DNA of 64,000 bases from an uncultured Propionibacteriaceae bacterium (lineage in GTDB: Bacteria; Actinomycetota; Actinomycetes; Propionibacteriales; Propionibacteriaceae): NCBI GenBank assembly GCA_945911015.1, contig CAMDZW010000004.1:1-64000 (forward strand), given 5' to 3'. The notes under the pieces are model-generated. The model was not told the DNA's origin. It searched no databases and worked only from the letters and a program-made list of their open reading frames with translations. Positions 58,141 through 64,000 of this stretch are shown here, piece after piece (within the stretch, counting starts at the first letter, position 1; each line of letters opens with the position of its first letter). Both the position numbers and the translations under genes were made by a program.

Positions 58141-58896
58141 GTGGTGAAGCCGGTTTCGCGGCTCGGTGCACACCGCTCCGTGGTCGCTGTGCCGCGCAGG
58201 TCGACCGTCGACCTGATCGTCATCGAGCTCCGCAAGGCGATCTTGGCCGGTGACCTGAGCGTGGGCTCCCCACTCGGTGAGGTGGAGATCGCCGCCCAGC
58301 TCGGCGTCAGCCGTGGGCCCCTGCGGGAGGCTGCCCAACGCCTCGTCCAGGAGGGCCTGCTCGTGGCAATCCCAGGGCGTGGCCTGCGGGTGCGACGGAT
58401 CGAGGGCGCCGAGATCGCCGACCTGTACGAGGCGCGTCTGGCGGTCGAGGCCCACGCCGCGCGCCGTCTGGCCCAGCGTCCCAACGCTGTCGAGACCGCC
58501 GAGCTCGAGGCCTGCCTGGCCCGACTCACTGCGGTCAGCGAGGGCGAGGAGGCCATGCCGATCGGCGATGCCGACCTCGAGTTCCACCGCCAGCTCGTCG
58601 ACCTGGTCGGCAGCACCCATCTGTCCGCCCAGATCTCCACCCTGCTGGCGGAAACGCGCATTGCGAACCTCTCCATGGCTGACGGCTACCAAGTGCTCCG
58701 CACGGTCTCCCCCACCTACCGCGAGTTGATCGACGCCATCGTCCGTGGCGACGGCGATGCTGCGGCCTGGGCACTCTCGCGTCAGTTCGAGGCAGCAGTG
58801 GCGCGACTCACCGGCAAGGACCACTCCGCCGAGACCATCGAAGCCCCCATCGGCGACGAACCACTCGCCTTCACCCCGATCGAGAGCCTCGAATAG
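58141..58896 (+). CDS. GntR-family (FCD) regulator of the ehu operon
   Basis: The protein has 251 residues from GTG 58141, six bases after AGGAGG. The winged helix shows as LRKAILAGDLSVGSPLGEVE and IAAQLGVSRGPLREAAQRLV. The rest is an FCD-type helical sensor (LYEARLAVEAHAARRLAQRP, FHRQLVDLVGSTHL), with His and Asp residues that commonly hold a metal and carboxylic ligand. It is divergent from the ehuBCDA operon and likely represses it until the ligand appears. Confidence 0.92.
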   Translation: MVKPVSRLGAHRSVVAVPRRSTVDLIVIELRKAILAGDLSVGSPLGEVEIAAQLGVSRGPLREAAQRLVQEGLLVAIPGRGLRVRRIEGAEIADLYEARLAVEAHAARRLAQRPNAVETAELEACLARLTAVSEGEEAMPIGDADLEFHRQLVDLVGSTHLSAQISTLLAETRIANLSMADGYQVLRTVSPTYRELIDAIVRGDGDAAAWALSRQFEAAVARLTGKDHSAETIEAPIGDEPLAFTPIESLE

Positions 58897-58917
58897 CACC
58901 GACGGGCGGAAGTACGT

Positions 58918-59176
58918 GCCGACCAGCACGCCTCCGTGTGGGCAGCACAGGCCGCACCCCCGCAGGACCCCCACCCGAGAGGGCAGGCCAGCACATGCCG
59001 GTGTGGGCCAGCCGGTCCCGATGCGGGTCAGCATTGCCCCGGAGGCACGCTGGCCAGCACCGAGGTGTGCTGACCGTACGGAGGTGTGCTGGCCTCCCGG
59101 TGCCGAGGTGCGCTGGCCTTCGGCATGGCGAGGTGCTGTCCGTACGGGGGTGTGCTGGCCTCCGTACGGACGAGGA
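58918..59176. repeat. Degenerate GTGCTGG(C) repeat cluster
   Basis: The 280-bp gap between the GntR and AraC genes carries at least five copies of (G)AGGTGTGCTGG-like words at about 59058, 59080, 59103, 59128 and 59147, spaced 19 to 25 bp, with CCGTACGG between several, and opposite-facing CCAGCAC copies at 58922 and 58990. No gene is visible. It may be a repeated protein-binding or structural region. Confidence 0.6.
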
Positions 59177-60085
59177 TCAGGTCGAGATGACGAACCGCGC
59201 CAGGTCGGTGAGCACCACCGAGGTCCGCGCCAGCGGCTCCTCCGGCGGGCCTCCCTCGCCTGCCCGGTAGCGCGACGGCGAGGTCTGGTAGATGTGGCGG
59301 AATCGCTTGGCGAAGTGGAACTGGTCGGTGAACCCGCAACTGGTCGCGACCGCCTTGATGGGGGTGTTGGTGCGCCGGAGCAAGGTCGCGGCCCGGGACA
59401 TCCGCAGCATCTCGATCATCTCCCGCGGCGGCAGCCCGAAGATCTTGATCGCCAACCGGGTGGTGTGACTGCGACTCAGCGCCAGACTCGAGGCCAGATC
59501 CGTGACGCTGACCTGAGTGGTGTCGCCATCGTCCCAGGCACGCCGCAGCACCTGGATCACCCCGGCGACGAACGGATCGGTCGCGAACAAGTTCGAGGAC
59601 TCGTCGGCGCTACCCAGCACGAACCGGTCCAGCAACATCGCGGTGACGATGTTGGCCTCTTCGCGCTGGTGATTGCCGTGCAGGCGGACCAGGTCGGCCA
59701 GCAGCCCGGTCAACGACCCGTTGGTCGGGATGTCGCGGATCAGCGGCCAGCCTTCGGGCGCCGGGAGCCGACCGAAGTCGTCGACCGTGAAATGCGCAAA
59801 GGCATGAGCACAGCGCCGTCCCCGCCAGGTGTAGAAGTCGACCATCCCGGGCCGCGACAGCTGCAACTGTCCCGGGCCCAGCACATGGACGTGGTCATCG
59901 AGGCGCACCTCGGCGCTGCCGGCCAGAACCCAGACGAACTCGAAGCTGTCCAGGGTTCGCGGGCCGAAGGTCGTCTGCGCGGGCAGTCGGTACGCAGCCG
60001 GCGGCCGGACCAGGGACACCGTGGGAACGCTCACGGCCCCATGATGTCCGCCTGCGCCGTGGCTGTCGAGCTGCTCGATGAACAC
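59177..60085 (-). CDS. AraC-family regulator
   Basis: The protein has 302 residues from GTG 60085; a GTG at 60034 is an alternative. The N-terminal cupin-like sensor (FEFVWVLAGSAEVRLDDHVH, VLGPGQLQLSRPG) precedes two helix-turn-helix motifs: VTDLASSLALSRSHTTRLAI and IKAVATSCGFTDQFHFAKRF. It is the last gene of a four-gene operon whose other members handle sugars, and probably controls that operon. Confidence 0.92.
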   Translation of the reverse strand: MFIEQLDSHGAGGHHGAVSVPTVSLVRPPAAYRLPAQTTFGPRTLDSFEFVWVLAGSAEVRLDDHVHVLGPGQLQLSRPGMVDFYTWRGRRCAHAFAHFTVDDFGRLPAPEGWPLIRDIPTNGSLTGLLADLVRLHGNHQREEANIVTAMLLDRFVLGSADESSNLFATDPFVAGVIQVLRRAWDDGDTTQVSVTDLASSLALSRSHTTRLAIKIFGLPPREMIEMLRMSRAATLLRRTNTPIKAVATSCGFTDQFHFAKRFRHIYQTSPSRYRAGEGGPPEEPLARTSVVLTDLARFVIST

Positions 60086-60088
60086 GAT

Positions 60089-62005
60089 TCAGCCCATGTG
60101 GAAGTCGAGATGTCGGGGTACGGGGGCGCCCGGGTGCACCAGCTTCCACAACTGGTGCACCGTTCCGCTGCCCTCGGCCAGGTCCGGCACCGTCAGGTCC
60201 GCCAGGAGTGTGTCCGCCTCGTCGCGACGGCCCAGTCCGACCAGTGCGAAACCGGCCAGCAGGCGGTGGCGGCCGTGATCCCGTACCGCCGGGGGTGCCG
60301 TTTCGAGTGCGGTCAGGGCCTCGGCGAACAGCTCGGCGTCCACCAGGAACTCGACTCGTTCGGTCCACAACGTTCGCTCGTCGGGAGCCAGGATGCACGC
60401 CGCCGCATAGCGCGACATCGCCTCGGACAGCTCTCCCCGCGCAGCGGCCAGCAGGGCCAAACCACGTTCAGCCCCGGCGATCCCACCCCCGAGACTGATG
60501 GTGGCCTCGTACTCCGCCGCCGCGGTCGCGGTGTCACCGGCGGCGTGGGCGGCGACCGCCCGGGCGTAGCGCACCCATGCCACGTCGTCCCAGCGCGGCT
60601 GTGCGAGGACTTCCTGCCATCGTGGCGACACCGGTGGGATCAGGTGGCCAGCGCTGGTGCGTACGAGATCGACGTCACCACTCACCAACGCTCGCCCCAC
60701 CACCGACGAGTCGTCCACCTCCGGGAACGGGACCCCGGCACCGGCCACGCGAGCATCACCGCGCAGCAGTGACTCCACCGCACCCCATCCGCTGCCGAGG
60801 TGCAGCATCTCGGTCGGCCTCCGGTCGGCATGGTCACGCCGCCACCGGTCGTGCCACCTCCTGAGCTGGGCCACCGGTGTGGCCCGGGCGACGGCGGAGG
60901 CGACCAGATCGGCAGCCTCGTGGTACTCGAGCCGGGTGACCGATGGGGACACCTCGACCGCCCCGAAGGCCTCGGTCCACGACACCTCTGCGGCGCCGGG
61001 GATCTGGTCGTGCTCGAACTGGGTCGGGCACCAGCCGGCCTGGATCTCGGCATAGCGGGTGTCCGGACCGGACAACCATTCCTGCCAGCGGTCGCCGCCG
61101 GCGCCGGCGCCCCACAGGAACAGCTTGCGGCCACGCAGTTCCTCGGTCGAGGTGTGGACCAGCCCCTGTCCGTCCGGTTCGACCGCGGCCACGAATCGGT
61201 CCGGCGGCGGGCAGTCGAAGAAGTAGTCCACCGCCCGGTTGGATCGCGAGGGAAAGCTCAGGTCGACGCCGCTGTCGTCGGGATACGGGACCGGAACCTT
61301 GCTGATGGTGCCGCCGTAGTCAGTGCGCCAGGCAAACTCGGCCGGCGCGAGCACCCGGGTGTCCGTACGCTCGGGGACGGCGATGTTGGTCCAGTAGTAG
61401 AGCGGCTTCGGTTCGGGGTCGGGGTTGATCACCCGTGTCGAGGCGACCAGGTGGTCATCGTCGAGGGCCAGATCGATCTGCAGCACCAGATCACGGGTAC
61501 GTTCCCACTCCCACAACCGCACTCCGGTCCCGGTCCCGGTCTCGATCTGCGCGGCGTGCATGGGTCGACTGGTCAGTGTGGTGTGTCCGGTGGTGCCCAG
61601 ATTCCACTCGATGCCCCCGGCAAACCAGGCGTCGGTGAGGGCAAGGTTGGCGAACCGCAGCCGCGGATTGACGAACAGCAGCTCTCGCCCGCGACGATGG
61701 TCGAACAGTGACCAGACCCGCCCTCCGAGGCTGGGCAGGACGGTCGCGGTGAGCACCCCATTGCTCAACACCACGGCTGGCAGCTCGAGCTCCTCGTCGT
61801 CGCGACGGTAGTCCGACTGCCGGGCGTACGGCAGGGAGTGGGTCAGCCTGCCGTACCTCATCCGTTGCTGCATCGCCTCATCCGCACCCTTGGCCTCGAT
61901 CGCGGGCAGAGCCCGCAAGGGCCGAAATCCTGACAGTGGGCTTTCCGGTCCCGGTAGGGATCCCGTCACCCGCAGCGTGGTCAGTTCAACCGTCGACTCT
62001 GTCAT
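60089..62005 (-). CDS. DUF5107/TPR protein, sugar-mutarotase-like
   Basis: The protein has 638 residues. The N-terminal 360 residues form a galactose-mutarotase-like beta-sandwich (TATVLPSLGGRVWSLFDHRR, WFAGGIEWNLGTTGHTTLTS) known as DUF5107. The C-terminal 240 residues are TPR-like helices (YARAVAAHAAGDTATAAAEY, GLALLAAARGELSEAMSRYA, RHRLLAGFALVGLGRRDEAD). No signal peptide. Relatives occur in sugar-utilisation operons and may act on released oligosaccharides, but activity is not established. It lies between the aldo/keto reductase and the AraC gene. Confidence 0.85.
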   Translation of the reverse strand: MTESTVELTTLRVTGSLPGPESPLSGFRPLRALPAIEAKGADEAMQQRMRYGRLTHSLPYARQSDYRRDDEELELPAVVLSNGVLTATVLPSLGGRVWSLFDHRRGRELLFVNPRLRFANLALTDAWFAGGIEWNLGTTGHTTLTSRPMHAAQIETGTGTGVRLWEWERTRDLVLQIDLALDDDHLVASTRVINPDPEPKPLYYWTNIAVPERTDTRVLAPAEFAWRTDYGGTISKVPVPYPDDSGVDLSFPSRSNRAVDYFFDCPPPDRFVAAVEPDGQGLVHTSTEELRGRKLFLWGAGAGGDRWQEWLSGPDTRYAEIQAGWCPTQFEHDQIPGAAEVSWTEAFGAVEVSPSVTRLEYHEAADLVASAVARATPVAQLRRWHDRWRRDHADRRPTEMLHLGSGWGAVESLLRGDARVAGAGVPFPEVDDSSVVGRALVSGDVDLVRTSAGHLIPPVSPRWQEVLAQPRWDDVAWVRYARAVAAHAAGDTATAAAEYEATISLGGGIAGAERGLALLAAARGELSEAMSRYAAACILAPDERTLWTERVEFLVDAELFAEALTALETAPPAVRDHGRHRLLAGFALVGLGRRDEADTLLADLTVPDLAEGSGTVHQLWKLVHPGAPVPRHLDFHMG

Positions 62006-62026
62006 CAGTCCCTCTCCAGTCCTTGG

Positions 62027-62932
62027 TCAGGTCGCGTCCTGGTCGGCTTCCAGCGCTGACCACAGTTCTTCCGGTACGTGATGGCTGGCGTCCTCAACCA
62101 TCCTCGTCACCTCAGCAGTCGATCGCGCCCCGGCTGCGACGGCGATAACCCCGGGCAGCCGGAGCGGGAAGTGAAGTGCCGCCGTCGACAGACCGACTCC
62201 GAAGTCGGCGCAGGTCTCGGCGATCCGCCGGGTCTGCGCAACGATCTCAGCGGAGGCTTCTCGATAGCGGTACGTCGCCCCGGGCACCGGGCCGGTGGCC
62301 AGGATGCCGGTCGCATAGACACCAGCCGCGATCACGCCGACCCCTCGGTCACGACACATCGGCAGGAAGTCCTCGGCCGCCGTACGATCCAGCAGATTGA
62401 GGTGTCCGGCCAGCATGACCAGATCGAGCTGACCGTCGCGGATCAGGTCGACCACAATGTCCCAGCGATTGACACCCACGCTGACTGCTCCGACCACGCC
62501 CTGTTCCTGCAGCTCGCGCAGTGCCGGTACGGCTGCAGCCAGCTCAGCTGGCGTCATGACCGTGTGGTTCTGCCGCTCGTGGATGTGGACGATGTCGAGC
62601 CGATCGGTCCCGAGCCGCGCCAGGCTCTCCTCGATGCTGGCGAGCACCCCGTCCCGGTCGAAACCGAAAACCAACTCTCCGTCGACTGTCACCCGGTTGC
62701 CGACCTTGGTCGACAGCACGATCTCGTCACGGGGCAGCTCGGTCAGCGCCATGCCGACGCGACGCTCCGCCGTGCCGTAGCCGTAGAGCGGCGCGGTGTC
62801 GATCCTGGTGATTCCCGCCTCGACCGCGGTCCGGATCGCGGCCACCGCCTCGTCGTCGGACACCTCGTCGCCGGCCAACGGTGCCGTCCCCAGCAACAGC
62901 CGATCCAACGGCGTACCCGATGAGGCGATCAT
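62027..62932 (-). CDS. Aldo/keto reductase (aldose dehydrogenase type)
   Basis: The protein has 301 residues, start overlapping the upstream stop (ATGA). The catalytic set is present: Asp and Tyr in RIDTAPLYGYGTAE, Lys in VLSTKVGNR, His in IVHIHERQNH. The form resembles D-threo-aldose 1-dehydrogenases (L-fucose or galactose dehydrogenases), which oxidise free sugars with NAD(P). VGVNRWDIVVDLIRDGQLDL and GVGVIAAGVYATGILATG are typical. It is in an operon with the DUF5107 protein. Confidence 0.9.
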   Translation of the reverse strand: MIASSGTPLDRLLLGTAPLAGDEVSDDEAVAAIRTAVEAGITRIDTAPLYGYGTAERRVGMALTELPRDEIVLSTKVGNRVTVDGELVFGFDRDGVLASIEESLARLGTDRLDIVHIHERQNHTVMTPAELAAAVPALRELQEQGVVGAVSVGVNRWDIVVDLIRDGQLDLVMLAGHLNLLDRTAAEDFLPMCRDRGVGVIAAGVYATGILATGPVPGATYRYREASAEIVAQTRRIAETCADFGVGLSTAALHFPLRLPGVIAVAAGARSTAEVTRMVEDASHHVPEELWSALEADQDAT

Positions 62933-64000
62933 CGCGCACCGACCAGGGTGGGTCGGGCGCTGTGGCGGGCCATCGCCAGATCCAAGGTGATCGTGTGGCC
63001 CGGAGCGAGTCGGACCGTGATCTCCGCGGCCGGCTCGAAGGTGCGCTCCACCGTCGTGGTGGCCGGCGACGGCCGGACGCTGAGGCTGTATCCGGTCAAC
63101 CCCGGGTAGTCGGGTGTCTCGTCGAGCGCGTCGTGGCGGACCCCGGTGAAGCGATGTTCGCCGTAGCCACCCGCTCGGACCGCAACCTCCCTGATGGCTG
63201 CGGTGCCGGTGTGGACCAGCTCGACGACGACCCGGTCCGCGGACACCGTACGCACCAGAGCCGCGATCTCCGGCGGCAGTCCCGGTCGACCGGTGGCCGA
63301 GTCGGCATAGTGCAGTTGGCTCACCGGGACGCCACTGTTGTAGATCCGCTGCGGGCTGCCGGTGGTCAACTGGAGCAGGGCTTCGGTCAGCACCGGGTTG
63401 TAGCCGGTCGCGTGATGCTTCGGGTCGTACGCGAATCTCCCGTTCGCCGGGGCGAAGGCGTCGTCGCCGAGATGATCCAGGTCGCGGTCGTCGGCCTCGA
63501 TCAGGTCCAGACGATGGTGGACCATCGCCAGCGCGTTCTGCATGGCCCGCTCGGGATAGTCCGGGTTGGCACCGGCCAGGAACCGCAGCCAGGGGGCCTC
63601 GTGACCGGCCTCATCCTTGCCACGGAAGGGAAGTACGGCACGCCAGTCGTATCCGCTCTGTTCGTGCAGCTGGTCGAGACGTTGCCAGTCGGCCTCCTTG
63701 GCCGAAGCCGCCCACACCGTGGTCGGCAGGGCCAACATCGGCGGCTGATGATCGAACCAGCCCTGAGGTCCATGGCGGTACGGCACCACGAACGTCCGCG
63801 GCGGCGCATCGGCGAAGGCCATCCAGCGATCCTGCCAACGGTGCGGCAGGCTCATCGCGTCCCAGTCGAGCTCGCGCTGCTCGCCCATCGCGTACAGGCG
63901 GTCCATCAGTCGCCGCGGCAGCTCGAGGTAGCTCTCGTCCCCGCTGAGCAGCAGAGCGTTGGTCCCGGCCACCACTGATGCCATCCCGATGTTGTAGAAG
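62929..64000 (-). CDS. Unidentified enzyme, truncated by the right edge
   Basis: At least 356 residues are seen; the frame continues past 64000 (FYNIGMASVV reads in from the edge). The visible part has helical hairpins (ALLLSGDESYLELPRRLMDR, KEADWQRLDQLHEQSGYDW) then a C-terminal beta-sandwich (VELVHTGTAAIREVAVRAGG, TVERTFEPAAEITVRLAPGH). This order fits an alpha/alpha-toroid glycan enzyme. I could not name the family. It is upstream of the aldo/keto reductase in the same operon (4-bp overlap). Confidence 0.7.
   Translation of the reverse strand, partial: FYNIGMASVVAGTNALLLSGDESYLELPRRLMDRLYAMGEQRELDWDAMSLPHRWQDRWMAFADAPPRTFVVPYRHGPQGWFDHQPPMLALPTTVWAASAKEADWQRLDQLHEQSGYDWRAVLPFRGKDEAGHEAPWLRFLAGANPDYPERAMQNALAMVHHRLDLIEADDRDLDHLGDDAFAPANGRFAYDPKHHATGYNPVLTEALLQLTTGSPQRIYNSGVPVSQLHYADSATGRPGLPPEIAALVRTVSADRVVVELVHTGTAAIREVAVRAGGYGEHRFTGVRHDALDETPDYPGLTGYSLSVRPSPATTTVERTFEPAAEITVRLAPGHTITLDLAMARHSARPTLVGAR

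Noticed and set aside
58918..59176. Repeated short peptides (EASTPPYGQH) in a minus-strand frame
   Set aside because: No start or ribosome-binding site, no conserved fold, and the frame runs into the end of the AraC gene; it is better explained as a DNA repeat.

Overview
The window is high-GC DNA from an actinobacterium, most likely one of the Propionibacteriales (an inference). The reasons are mostly GC third positions, many GTG starts and one TTG start, Tat-dependent lipoproteins, and a core block (CCA tRNA nucleotidyltransferase, DUF6049 protein, MurJ fused to a pseudokinase, SigM, anti-sigma factor) in the order known from mycobacteria close to the replication origin. No CRISPR array, rRNA, transposase or phage gene was seen.

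Left part (1-18 kb): a tRNA-Ala; a lipoprotein whose mature part reads like domain 3 of elongation factor Tu, followed in frame by the tail of a decayed MazF toxin; a sialidase-like protein; a flavin monooxygenase; a proline-rich membrane protein; then the core block. A LacI regulator and a sugar-binding lipoprotein sit inside the block, between the CCA enzyme and the DUF6049 gene, with two matching operators between them. SigM is followed by a soluble zinc-type anti-sigma factor with its own ECF-type promoter. A luciferase-like monooxygenase and its FMN reductase partner close this part.

Middle part (18-48 kb): an accessory region for extracellular glycan breakdown. It holds two paralogous secreted beta-helix proteins, a multidomain heparinase II/III-type enzyme, an FAD oxidoreductase, a GH20-like hexosaminidase, a very large surface enzyme split by one frameshift, an unclassified hydrolase-like protein, AraC regulators and three further solute-binding lipoproteins. 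Three of the four sugar-binding lipoproteins in the window are paralogues of one LplA-like family. None has a permease or ATPase nearby, so they probably share a transporter encoded elsewhere. Mixed in are a methyltransferase fusion, a DUF4261 protein, the remains of an MmyB-type regulator, and three small membrane proteins with Pro/Gly/Tyr/Gln-rich tails.

Right part (48-64 kb): an orphan HipB-like regulator, threonine ammonia-lyase, a glutathione peroxidase flanked on both sides by similar DnaA-box elements, an HTH plus von Willebrand A gene pair that looks leaderless, an SGNH esterase, an SDR, a PemK/MazF-like toxin next to a nucleotidyltransferase, a complete ectoine-type ABC transporter (ehuBCDA order) with a divergent GntR regulator and a pair of direct-repeat boxes, and a second sugar-related operon (AraC, DUF5107/TPR, aldo/keto reductase, unidentified enzyme) that runs off the right edge.

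Start sites were chosen by ribosome-binding site and family length. Functions come from reading motifs and domain order, not from database searches.
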